From NCBI GenBank assembly GCA_037144255.1, contig JBAWXE010000004.1, positions 9,625 through 73,624 of the forward strand: a stretch of DNA of 64,000 bases, in the 5' to 3' direction. This document shows positions 8,120 through 16,208 of this stretch, piece by piece. This stretch comes from JBAWXE01 sp037144255. Its GTDB lineage: Bacteria; Bacteroidota; Bacteroidia; Chitinophagales; Chitinophagaceae. The notes below the pieces were generated by a model. That model made no database searches and was not told the DNA's origin. It saw nothing but the letters and a program-made list of their open reading frames with translations. Within the stretch, counting starts at the first letter, position 1; every line of letters begins with the position of its first letter. Position numbers and translations under genes: made by a program.

Positions 8120-9151
8120 TTATTCTTTATTAAAAAGTGGATTCAGTGCATAGATCTTCTCTATGATATCAACAACCTTCATTCCCTCAAGCGCATTTGT
8201 AGTGATCGTTGTTCTTCCTTTTAGCACATCCACTACATTTTCAATCACATAATGATGATTTGCAGCTGACCCTTTGTAAGCTCCATAATCATTCCCTGGG
8301 TTAGTGGGTGCTAATTCAGGTAATTGATAATCTCTGATATGGCAATATTCTACCTTATCCATATATTGTCCCCCTATCTTCACAGAGCCATTTTCTGCTA
8401 CGATTGTCATACTACTCTCCAAATTCTTATCCCAAACAGAGGTTGAATAACACATACATCCCATACCTCCATTAATAAAATCAAAACTGACTACACCACT
8501 ATCTTCAAAATCTGTTAATTCCTTATGATTATGATCTGTAAACCTTCCCTGTATATTTACTATATCTCCAAACAACCAATATAGAATATCAATAAAATGT
8601 GAGAATTGAGTAAATAGAGTTCCACCATCTAGTTTCTTTGTTCCATGCCAACTTCCCTTTTTATAGTAACGATCATCTCTATTCCAATAGCAATTGAGCT
8701 GCACCATATAGATATTACCCAATTTGCCAGACTGAACAAGCTCTTTTATCCACTCTGAGGGTGGAGAATATCTGTTTTGCATTACTGCAAATACTTGCTT
8801 ATGTACATGCAATGCCTTAAACAATACTTTTTCAGCCTCAGCCTTATTTAGGGCCATTGGCTTTTCTATAACAACATGCTTTTTTGCATCTAGACATTGT
8901 AATGCTTGTTGCGAGTGCAATCCATTTGGTGTAGCAATATTAACAACATCAATTTCTAGATCAGATGCTAATAGTTCTTCTATTGATGAAAAGAATTTGG
9001 TATTGAATTGATCTATATTCAACTCTTCTTTAGGCTTAACGTCTACAAGTGCTACCAATTCCGCCTCTTCATTACGAGATATCATCTCTGCATGACGTTT
9101 TCCTATATGCCCACAACCTACAACTGCGAATTTAATTTTCTTGTCTTCCAT
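8120..9151 (-). CDS. wbpB: WbpB/WlbA-like nucleotide-sugar 3-dehydrogenase
   Basis: A 343-aa Gfo/Idh/MocA oxidoreductase with an N-terminal FAVVGCGHIGKRHAEM NAD motif, the catalytic lysine in VIEKPMAL (about 97), and GGTLFTQFSHFIDILYWLFG, a segment characteristic of WlbA/WbpB. Those enzymes oxidise UDP-GlcNAc uronic acid at C3, before transamination and N-acetylation. A WbpD-like acetyltransferase for the same pathway is encoded at 10919-11491, supporting the call, but the WbpA dehydrogenase and the WbpE aminotransferase are not recognised here; the DegT enzyme at 6024 might serve. The gene starts 15 nt after the NusG-like gene and is probably the first structural gene under its control. Confidence 0.8.
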   Translation of the reverse strand: MEDKKIKFAVVGCGHIGKRHAEMISRNEEAELVALVDVKPKEELNIDQFNTKFFSSIEELLASDLEIDVVNIATPNGLHSQQALQCLDAKKHVVIEKPMALNKAEAEKVLFKALHVHKQVFAVMQNRYSPPSEWIKELVQSGKLGNIYMVQLNCYWNRDDRYYKKGSWHGTKKLDGGTLFTQFSHFIDILYWLFGDIVNIQGRFTDHNHKELTDFEDSGVVSFDFINGGMGCMCYSTSVWDKNLESSMTIVAENGSVKIGGQYMDKVEYCHIRDYQLPELAPTNPGNDYGAYKGSAANHHYVIENVVDVLKGRTTITTNALEGMKVVDIIEKIYALNPLFNKE

Positions 9152-9166
9152 CTAATTGTGATAATT

Positions 9167-9658
9167 TTATTTGTTAGACTTTAATGCTTGTAGCGGTACA
9201 TGTGCCACTATGTTCAAGCCTAACGATTTGATATATAAGATCGCTTTATTGCCCTGTAGACGGATAACAGAGCCTGTTTGTTCTTTCAAAGGCCCTTCCA
9301 TTATCAAAACTGATTCTCCTTGTTTTATTTCAGTATCGCTCTCGATATTTTTATATTGATTGAGAAAGTCCTTTATCATTTGTATCTCTTCATCTCTTAC
9401 TATGCCTGGCTTTTTCAACCACCACAAGAACCTTACAGTACCTGGTGTATATAGAATCTGAATACTATCTAAATTGTAATCCATTAATTTAACAAATATG
9501 TAAGAACGAAAAACTGGCTCTTGCACTTTCTTCTTCCTATCACTCCATTGCTTTATTGTTTCTTGCAATGGACAGTATACCTCAATGCCCTTTTCCTCTA
9601 ATAAGCGTGCCACTTTTTTCTCATTACGGGATTTAGTATATAGCACATACCATGGCAT
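9167..9658 (-). CDS. NusG-like transcription antiterminator (UpxY/RfaH type)
   Basis: A 163-aa NusG paralogue. The NGN domain (1-105) begins PWYVLYTKSRNEKKVARLLEEKG and contains FRSYIFVKL and PGTVRFLWW. A C-terminal KOW-like domain follows (GESVLIMEGPLKEQTGSVI). In Bacteroidota such proteins (UpxY in Bacteroides) are the first genes of capsule or exopolysaccharide operons and let RNA polymerase read through leader terminators. Here it sits at the head of the wbpB-fdt-neu genes, consistent with that role. Its start overlaps the stop of the upstream winged-helix gene by one base (TAATG), so the two are translationally coupled. It is too short and specialised to be housekeeping NusG. Confidence 0.88.
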   Translation of the reverse strand: MPWYVLYTKSRNEKKVARLLEEKGIEVYCPLQETIKQWSDRKKKVQEPVFRSYIFVKLMDYNLDSIQILYTPGTVRFLWWLKKPGIVRDEEIQMIKDFLNQYKNIESDTEIKQGESVLIMEGPLKEQTGSVIRLQGNKAILYIKSLGLNIVAHVPLQALKSNK

Positions 9659-10203
9659 TAGCTCTTAGATTTATACTCCCATAGTAAAAGATGTTTCTGA
9701 GTTTGAATATCGCTTGCATATATCTCCATCCACTCTGTTGCATCATAAGTTAGAAACCTAATCTTCCGCTTTATGAGTTTCTCAGCTTTCGAAACCAGAT
9801 TTACCAAATATTTCTTATCTATGTTTCCAATAAATACAATATCTATTATTCCGGAATCTTTCCCCAAGGCATAATCACCAATTAAATACATCTTTTCCAA
9901 CTGACCCAATCTGCTTATCACTGTCTCAATGATCTGATCTATACCAATATATTTCAATAAAATACTTCGAATATCCAAAAACAAAGGATGTAGTTCATTG
10001 ACCTGATATATTTTTTTATTTCCTTGGTTAGCAGAGACAATCATTCCAGCCTCCTCAAATCGATTCAATTCAATCCGTATTGCATTAGTACTTTCATTAA
10101 ATTCATCAGACAATCCACGTAAATAGGCAGTATTACTCGGGTTAATAAAAAACCTAAGTAATAATCTTATTCTGGTTCGTGAAGAAATTAATGCCTCAAG
10201 CAT
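9658..10203 (-). CDS. Winged-helix plus nucleotidyltransferase-like regulator
   Basis: A 181-aa protein. Residues about 1-75 look like a winged helix: RTRIRLLLRFFINPSNTAYLRGLSDEF then a recognition-helix-like STNAIRIELNRFEEAG and a wing NKKIYQV. Residues about 100-175 resemble a minimal nucleotidyltransferase fold with GDYALGKDSGIIDIVFIG, a weakened form of the GSxARG...SDiDL motif, so catalysis is doubtful. It is coupled to the NusG-like gene by a 1-nt overlap and is the promoter-proximal gene of the operon. A joint role in polysaccharide gene control is inferred. It is not a recognisable UpxZ, the usual partner in Bacteroides. Confidence 0.7.
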   Translation of the reverse strand: MLEALISSRTRIRLLLRFFINPSNTAYLRGLSDEFNESTNAIRIELNRFEEAGMIVSANQGNKKIYQVNELHPLFLDIRSILLKYIGIDQIIETVISRLGQLEKMYLIGDYALGKDSGIIDIVFIGNIDKKYLVNLVSKAEKLIKRKIRFLTYDATEWMEIYASDIQTQKHLLLWEYKSKS

Positions 10204-10287
10204 AGAATCAAATAGAATGTATCATTAAAAAATAATCAAGCACGTTTGGCAAGGCTTCGCCTCTGTCAGTCACATTCTGGCATCTAC

Positions 10288-10310
10288 AATGAGTAATAAA
10301 ATTACTCATT
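10288..10310 (-). promoter_or_regulatory. Perfect hairpin in the leader of the regulator/antiterminator operon
   Basis: A 10-bp perfect inverted repeat (AATGAGTAAT / ATTACTCATT) with a 3-nt spacer lies about 85 nt upstream of the winged-helix gene start, inside the leader predicted from the promoter at 10384-10413. On the plus strand it is followed by six T, so it is terminator-like there; on the transcribed strand there is no U tract. It could be an operator or an RNA target for the NusG-like protein. Confidence 0.55.
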
Positions 10311-10383
10311 TTTTGTAAAAAACAATACTAGTAGCCCTATTAATTACTTTATCAAAATGTAAATTATTATAACTACACGGCTG

Positions 10384-10413
10384 CAAATTTATATTAGCCA
10401 ATATTGTGCCAAA
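10384..10413 (-). promoter_or_regulatory. Bacteroidota-type promoter for the polysaccharide regulator operon
   Basis: On the minus strand, a -33 box TTTG (10413-10410) is followed after 18 nt by TAAATTTG (10391-10384), an exact match to the TAnnTTTG -7 consensus of Bacteroidota. Transcription would begin near 10377 and give a leader of about 170 nt. The spacing equals that of the promoter at 47566-47595. Confidence 0.6.
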
Positions 10414-10918
10414 CTGATTGGTTATTAGGAATTATCTCTTTCCGAATTACAATTTAAATTATCGCTATAAAAAATATAAAAAATAAAATCATTAACTAAT
10501 TAAGGATAAACGAAATATTATAAATATACTCAACCCAAAAGTATCTGGATAACTTAGGTGATAACTTAAGCAGTTAAATAATATTACGTACTTATAAAGA
10601 AGAAAAATTACAATACAATTGACACCAACAATGCTACTTTGCATCTATTGTTGAATGAACTTAATGCACTGTACTAAAGGGTAGAAAATAAAATTTAGTC
10701 TTTTTAATATTAATAACGTGAAGCCCCTATTCATATAACAAAATAGCTAATAATATTGGATTTAGACATTAATGGGGATTATAGGAAATGTACAGAAATA
10801 TATATCTACTCTCCTAACTATGCTAAAAAATATCATTGAAAACCAACAACTCAATTATTATTCCTTATAAATCAATTGAAAACAACTCTATGAAGAATAT
10901 GATAAACTGTATACTCGT
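10414..10918. other. Non-coding AT-rich gap inside the polysaccharide locus
   Basis: About 500 nt between the wbpD-like gene and the regulator promoter. It is very AT-rich with stops in all frames, and no gene, RNA gene or clear terminator was recognised. It separates the export/kinase genes from the sugar-synthesis genes and marks a likely transcription break or recombination joint. Confidence 0.5.
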
Positions 10919-11491
10919 CTATTTTACCTTTTCTACAGTTCCATTTACAAGTTTATAAGTAACTTCACTTTCAGAACAAACTGCAATATTCTCTTTATTG
11001 AAATTCAACCGTTGGCCATACTCACTCATCCATCCAATTTGCTTTGCAGGATTTCCAACTACTAATGCATATGGTTCAATTTCTTTTGTCACAACAGATC
11101 CTGCTCCAATAAAAGCATATGCGCCAATATTATGCCCACAAACTATCGTTGCATTGGCACCTATAGTTGCCCCCTTACCAACATGAGTTTTGGTATACTG
11201 ACCACGCCTATTAACTGCGCTTCGGGGATTAATTACATTTGTAAAAACACAAGATGGACCTAAAAATACATCGTCCCCACAAGTAACACCAGTATATACA
11301 GATACATTATTTTGAATCTTTACGTTGTTACCTAATTCCACTTCTGGAGAAATAACAACATTCTGTCCTAGATTGCAATTAGTACCGATTTTGCATCCAC
11401 CCATTATATGTGAAAAGTGCCAAATCTTAGTATTATCACCTATTGAACAACCTTCATCTATAACTGCTGTGGGGTGTGCATAATAATTCAT
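10919..11491 (-). CDS. wbpD: WbpD/WlbB-like hexapeptide N-acetyltransferase
   Basis: A 190-aa left-handed beta-helix acetyltransferase that would N-acetylate the 3-amino group of UDP-2-acetamido-3-amino-glucuronate. Hexapeptide repeats run from about residue 8 to 150. The segments TKIWHFSHIMGGCKIG, NVVISPEVELG, FTNVINPRSAV and AFIGAGSVVTKEIEPYALVVGNPAKQIGWMS are typical of WbpD/WlbB. Its likely partner is the WbpB-like dehydrogenase at 8120-9151. It lies 41 nt after wzc and is probably the last gene of the wza-wzc transcript. An FdtC-type dTDP-sugar acetyltransferase is the alternative; the intact status here might compensate for the broken GNAT gene. Confidence 0.85.
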   Translation of the reverse strand: MNYYAHPTAVIDEGCSIGDNTKIWHFSHIMGGCKIGTNCNLGQNVVISPEVELGNNVKIQNNVSVYTGVTCGDDVFLGPSCVFTNVINPRSAVNRRGQYTKTHVGKGATIGANATIVCGHNIGAYAFIGAGSVVTKEIEPYALVVGNPAKQIGWMSEYGQRLNFNKENIAVCSESEVTYKLVNGTVEKVK

Positions 11492-11532
11492 AAAAATGAT
11501 TTTTTTCTAAAAATATTATCTCTGATAAACAG

Positions 11533-14040
11533 TTATTTCTTTTTAAAAAACCTTTTTAAAACACTAGGCTTTTTCTTCTCATCGTTATCAAAATAACCAC
11601 TTCCATAAGAACCATATCCGTAACCATATCCGTAACCATATCCGTAACCATATCCACCACCATAACCATAACCATAACCATAATAAGACCCACCACCCAA
11701 TACCACATCATTGGCAACGATATTTAGTCTTGGCATTTTACTTGTTCTATTTAATTCATCTACCGCACGTACCTGTTGTTTATATGTATATGCTTGACGA
11801 ACAATATATAATACCGTATCTGCAAATCTACTAATTAACTGTGCATCTGTAACCAAACCAATGGGAGCAGTATCAATTACAATGTAATCATATGATTCTT
11901 TCAAGGAGGCAAATAATTCATCGACCCTAGGTAACATTACCAACTCTGCAGGATTAGGTGGTACCGGACCCGATGGAATAAAATCCAAATTCTCATTCAC
12001 ATTAGAATGTACAATGATCTGGCTCATTTCTACTTGTCCGATTGCATAGTTTGAAAATCCTATGCCATTATCAATACCTAGGTTTTTAGAGATCTTTGGC
12101 TTTCGCAAATCTAATTCTAATAATATCACCTTTTTGCCAGAGATAGCCATTGTACTAGCCAAGTTAATAGCTACAAACGATTTTCCTTCACCACTCATAC
12201 TTGATGTAAGCATGATACATTTCTTATCCTTATTAGAAAGTACAAATTGCAAGTTAGTTCTCAATGCTCTGAATTGTTCAGCTAGTTGAGACCGACTATT
12301 TGCATGCACTGCTAGTACATTTCCTTCATCATAATGTCCTATTTCTCCTAGTATTGGAATACGGGTATTGCTGGTAATATCATCTTTATTGATAACTCTG
12401 TTATCAAGCATACCTCTCAAATAAATAACAGCTATTGGTACTATTAAACCTATCAGTAAAGAAATATACATGATCTTAGAACTATTAGGACTAATAGGTC
12501 TTCCGCTTGCTCTAGCTGGGTCAATGATTCTTGCAGTTGCTACTGTAGATGATCTGGATATAGCTATCTCTTCTTTCTTTTTTAATAAAAATAAGTATAG
12601 CTCTTGTTTGATAGATTCTTTACGAGAAAAATCTAAGAAGATCCTTTGCTTTGCCGGCACTTTTCCAATCTCATTATCTAATTCGTTTGTTCGCAACGCA
12701 TATTCTTTGATCTTAACTCCTAATTCTCTCTTAATAGAATTTAAACTGCCTTTTATATCATTTCTTAAAATCTCCAATTGTTGATCAATAATCCTTACTG
12801 TAGGGTTATTTTCCGTACTACTTAATAACAATTGTGATCTTTGAGCTTGTAAAGTATTGTAGTTAGCAATCTGAGTTGAAAACGTTCCCTCCTGTGTAAC
12901 AAGTGATGTAGAACCATTACTTTCACCACCACTTGGTACCTTAGGAGGCTCAGGCAATAATGAAATAGGAAGTGTATGTGTCTTATTGGCATTATCTTCC
13001 AAATACTTATCAAGAGAGGTTATGACACTTAATTCAATTTGATGCTCATTAAGTTGTTTTGAATATTCGCTTGTGTTCTTTAACAATATTTTGGATTGCT
13101 CATCTACATCGGTAAGTTTATTTTCTTTCTTAAATTGCTCAATATCCTTTTCAATACCCATCAAATCCTCACCAACGTTTACAAGTCTGGCATCAATAAA
13201 ATCAATAGTATTATTCGCAACTCTATTCCTATCATCAACATTTGCCTGCATATATACTTCCATCAATTTATCAAGTATATCAGATCCTCTTTCCGGCAAT
13301 TGATCTACCATTGACAATCCTATAATACTCACCTTGGGTGTCATTGGTGCTGCAGTAATTCTTGCTGCATATGCATTCGCAATGTCACTCACAGGAGAAA
13401 TATTAATAACATACTGATCTAATTCAGTAATTCGCTTTGTTAGAATTGGTATGCTTTCAATTACCACACTACCAACAGACAACATTAGAGTATCACCCCA
13501 GCTACCCGTAATTTTCTTACCATGTTCTGTAATAGTAAAATGTTTGCTGTCTTTTGTTTGAAGTACGTAGTTGTATGTTCTAGATATCATTGTATCCTGC
13601 CATTCAGGTACTAACCTAAACTTAAATGGTACCACGTCGTATAGTTCTACTGTTTTTACTCTTCCAGATACAAAATAACGCACATTCAAATGAAGAGATC
13701 GTACTACTCGTTTCATTAATGTGCAACTCTTGAAAATCTCCACTTCATTTTCAACGGTATTTCTAGTAGAGATAAAACCCATATTTTCAAACTGAGTTTC
13801 ACCTCCTAGATTTCCTCCCTTTTTATCATCCTTCACCAAAATTTCTGAGCTGATACTATATAATGGAGTACAATAACGTAAGTATAGATTGCCAATGAAT
13901 AAAGCTATAACTACACATCCCACTACCCAATACCAATTGCGTAAAATAGAAGCTAGAATTTTTTTGAAATCAAACGAGCTCTGTTCGCTTATTATTGCAG
14001 CATTGTTATCTAACAATCCCTGATTTGTATTGTCCGCCAT
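11533..14040 (-). CDS. wzc: Wzc-type polysaccharide co-polymerase and tyrosine autokinase
   Basis: An 835-aa inner-membrane protein controlling polysaccharide chain length and export. It has an N-terminal Wzz domain with TM1 at about 36-54, a large periplasmic region with coiled coil (about 280-500), TM2 at about 520-538, and a cytoplasmic BY-kinase domain. The kinase has a Walker A (SSMSGEGKSFVAINLA, about 617), a Walker A' (ILLELDLRKPK) and a Walker B-like YDYIVIDTAP. The tail has an extreme Gly-Tyr repeat from about 783 to 810, then a basic end (VLKRFFKKK). Tyr clusters at this position are autophosphorylated in Wzc proteins. It lies 8 nt after wza; the PHP phosphatase at 15149-15934 is the expected antagonist. 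Confidence 0.95.
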   Translation of the reverse strand: MADNTNQGLLDNNAAIISEQSSFDFKKILASILRNWYWVVGCVVIALFIGNLYLRYCTPLYSISSEILVKDDKKGGNLGGETQFENMGFISTRNTVENEVEIFKSCTLMKRVVRSLHLNVRYFVSGRVKTVELYDVVPFKFRLVPEWQDTMISRTYNYVLQTKDSKHFTITEHGKKITGSWGDTLMLSVGSVVIESIPILTKRITELDQYVINISPVSDIANAYAARITAAPMTPKVSIIGLSMVDQLPERGSDILDKLMEVYMQANVDDRNRVANNTIDFIDARLVNVGEDLMGIEKDIEQFKKENKLTDVDEQSKILLKNTSEYSKQLNEHQIELSVITSLDKYLEDNANKTHTLPISLLPEPPKVPSGGESNGSTSLVTQEGTFSTQIANYNTLQAQRSQLLLSSTENNPTVRIIDQQLEILRNDIKGSLNSIKRELGVKIKEYALRTNELDNEIGKVPAKQRIFLDFSRKESIKQELYLFLLKKKEEIAISRSSTVATARIIDPARASGRPISPNSSKIMYISLLIGLIVPIAVIYLRGMLDNRVINKDDITSNTRIPILGEIGHYDEGNVLAVHANSRSQLAEQFRALRTNLQFVLSNKDKKCIMLTSSMSGEGKSFVAINLASTMAISGKKVILLELDLRKPKISKNLGIDNGIGFSNYAIGQVEMSQIIVHSNVNENLDFIPSGPVPPNPAELVMLPRVDELFASLKESYDYIVIDTAPIGLVTDAQLISRFADTVLYIVRQAYTYKQQVRAVDELNRTSKMPRLNIVANDVVLGGGSYYGYGYGYGGGYGYGYGYGYGYGYGSYGSGYFDNDEKKKPSVLKRFFKKK
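11611..11692 (-). repeat. In-frame tandem repeat encoding the Wzc Gly-Tyr tail
   Basis: Three exact copies of a 12-nt unit (plus strand ACCATATCCGTA) at 11611-11646 are followed by a partial fourth copy and then by several 6-nt CCATAA-type units. All encode alternating Gly and Tyr, and unit lengths are multiples of three, so copy-number changes would keep the frame. Confidence 0.9.
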
Positions 14041-14048
14041 TAAACTGT

Positions 14049-14861
14049 TTAGAATTTGATATTGAATTTAGTAGATAATAATATGAGCACCGAAACAATT
14101 GACACGACATAAGTGATGTATCGGTCTTTTGATCCATCTGTTGTAGCAACATTAGTCTTGGCTCTATTGGGTTCAACATATATGATATCCCTTTGCCTCA
14201 AATAAAAATATGGAGATGAGAATATATCAGTTGAATTCAAGCTGAATCGAATAAACTCTTTCTTACCTTGTTCCTCCCTAATTAATAATATATTTCCTCT
14301 TTTAGCTGAAATTGAAAGATCTCCCGCAAGGCCTATTGCATCTAAAATACTAGCTTTTTCACTTGGTATTGTAAATGTACCTGAACGCATCACATCTCCT
14401 AAAACCGTGATATTAAAATTCGCAAAACGCACATTTACGACTGGACTCTTATAATATAATGATGCTAATTCATGTATATCATCCCTAGCTTGTGTTATGG
14501 TTTTTCCTCCCACTTTAATTCTGCCAACCAATGGCAATTCAATAAATCCATGACTATCTACAAGAAAGCCAGAAGTTGATTCTTTACTATCGCCATTAGC
14601 ATTAGGATTTATTGTACCAACAATTGCTGCGTTTGTTGATGCATCTATTGTCTGAACTGAAACATCCAATATATCGTTAGGTTGTATTAAAGGGTCTACA
14701 AATTCACTACCCTGAATGACCATAGGAATTGTTCGTATAGAGTCTGGAATATTCTTAAAATATGCAACATCTTTATGCGTTTTGCAAGAGCTAAAAATAA
14801 ATATATATATTATTGATAATAATATTATTTTCTTATTTTGTTTTGCATTCAATTGGTACAT
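14049..14861 (-). CDS. wza: Polysaccharide export lipoprotein (Wza/OPX family)
   Basis: A 270-aa outer-membrane polysaccharide export protein. An N-terminal lipoprotein signal (IIYIFIFSSC, lipid Cys26) is followed by a Poly_export domain starting near IQPNDILDVSVQ with FLVDSHGFIELPLVGRIKVGGKT. A second soluble-ligand-binding domain contains FNITVLGDVMRSGTFTIPSEKASILDAIGLAGD. A C-terminal hydrophobic stretch (about 250-266) may span the membrane, as in Bacteroidota homologues that are shorter than E. coli Wza. It should form the export channel partnered by Wzc encoded 8 nt downstream. No exact promoter match was found in the 287-nt spacer before it. Confidence 0.92.
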   Translation of the reverse strand: MYQLNAKQNKKIILLSIIYIFIFSSCKTHKDVAYFKNIPDSIRTIPMVIQGSEFVDPLIQPNDILDVSVQTIDASTNAAIVGTINPNANGDSKESTSGFLVDSHGFIELPLVGRIKVGGKTITQARDDIHELASLYYKSPVVNVRFANFNITVLGDVMRSGTFTIPSEKASILDAIGLAGDLSISAKRGNILLIREEQGKKEFIRFSLNSTDIFSSPYFYLRQRDIIYVEPNRAKTNVATTDGSKDRYITYVVSIVSVLILLSTKFNIKF

Positions 14862-15148
14862 TTTTGTACAAATTTTGAAAAAAGTAAATGAATAATCTAT
14901 CCAACTGATCTACTAGGTGGATACAAAAAAGAATAAAAATAAATTATTATTTACTAAAAAATAAGGATATCAAATAACTATGTCTCACCACTATATTTAC
15001 AGCAAATATCATGCCTTTCTATAAAAAAACTATGTTCATTTTCACAACTTTAACTTATTCTCATACTTATTGCAGTATAAGAATTAATTTATTTCCTACC
15101 AATGACATGATATTGGATGTGATGAAATGTTATTAAGCAACTATGTTT

Positions 15149-15934
15149 CTAATTAGATAACAATTGTGCATTCAAAAATGGGTAATCACGTAATGTATTA
15201 AAGGAATTGGACAGCATTAGCTTTTTTAATACTTCTGCGTGCCTGATATGATGCATATCTGAACCACAATAATCATATAGGTTTTTCCCTATCATTGAAT
15301 CGGCAATATCCTTTACAATACGTCCATAATACCCTGACAATGAAATGGTATTCAATTGAAACAAACAACCCCTATCCTTGAGTTCACTATAAATATTAGG
15401 TTTATTATGAAAAAAAGAATATCGTTCAGGATGTGCCAAAATTGGACGATATCCATAGGTTTGTATTTTGAAAATTGTATCAAATAATCCCATTGGCTCA
15501 AAAACAAATGAAAATTCAATCAATATTTCTTTATTTCTAATGGTTAGAAGTGGTTCGTTTTCTAATAATTGCATAAAATGATCATCTACAAAATATTCGG
15601 CAGCTGCCTTTATGGGCATATCGATATTATTTTCTTTCAATGCCTGTTGTAGACCATGTAGACCTTGTAGTATAGTTGCTGTAGTATTGGGGTAATGATC
15701 GAATTTAATATGGGGAGTAGTAATAATATTTCTGAAACCCATTGCATGCATCTCCCGTATGAGCATAATACTATCTTCGATAGTTTGAGCACCATCATCA
15801 ATACCAGGAATAAAATGGGAATGAATATCTGTTTGTAGAAAAGACCAATCTGATCCTAGATGTGATTCCTTCAACTCAGTTTGTTCATCATCATTATCTT
15901 TTTTCTTAATAAAATTGAATATTTTTGATAACAT
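15149..15934 (-). CDS. PHP-family tyrosine-protein phosphatase (CpsB/YwqE type)
   Basis: A 261-aa metal-dependent phosphatase likely to dephosphorylate the Tyr tail of Wzc. Metal-binding motifs are in order: TDIHSHFIPGIDDGA (about 35), TTPHIKFDHYP, AAEYFVD, LAHPERY and GSDMHHIRH near the C-terminus. The family pairs with BY-kinases in Firmicutes and Bacteroidota. It sits upstream of wza in the same orientation but behind a 287-nt AT-rich spacer in which I recognise nothing, so it may be a separate transcription unit. The ATG at 15934 gives a short basic N-terminus before the catalytic domain. Confidence 0.92.
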   Translation of the reverse strand: MLSKIFNFIKKKDNDDEQTELKESHLGSDWSFLQTDIHSHFIPGIDDGAQTIEDSIMLIREMHAMGFRNIITTPHIKFDHYPNTTATILQGLHGLQQALKENNIDMPIKAAAEYFVDDHFMQLLENEPLLTIRNKEILIEFSFVFEPMGLFDTIFKIQTYGYRPILAHPERYSFFHNKPNIYSELKDRGCLFQLNTISLSGYYGRIVKDIADSMIGKNLYDYCGSDMHHIRHAEVLKKLMLSNSFNTLRDYPFLNAQLLSN

Positions 15935-16116
15935 TTCTAATAAATAAATATCTGATAGTTAAAACAATTATTGTAGTTTCTTTTTAGAAAAAATAGCTTC
16001 TAAATTATAAGAGTGTATTGTTTTGCACCATAATGTAATTAGATTATCATAAAACTACAACAAAATTATTCAAATAACTATGCTGTTATTAACTAGCAAT
16101 TTAATTTAATAATAAA

Positions 16117-16132
16117 ATTAACATTTGTTAAT
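16117..16132. promoter_or_regulatory. 16-nt palindrome upstream of the phosphatase gene
   Basis: ATTAACA-TT-TGTTAAT is a perfect palindrome with 7-bp arms in the 274-nt AT-rich region between the phosphatase and SGNH genes. It could be an operator; the extreme AT content means chance is possible. Confidence 0.3.
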
Positions 16133-16208
16133 CACATGTTATCAATAATATTCAAATTTAACAATAAAAATATAAGAAATTATTACTAATAAGTACAACA
16201 ATTTTATT

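Noticed and set aside
10288..10314. Plus-strand intrinsic terminator
   Set aside because: The hairpin plus T6 looks like one, but no plus-strand gene lies upstream; a role in the minus-strand leader is more sensible.
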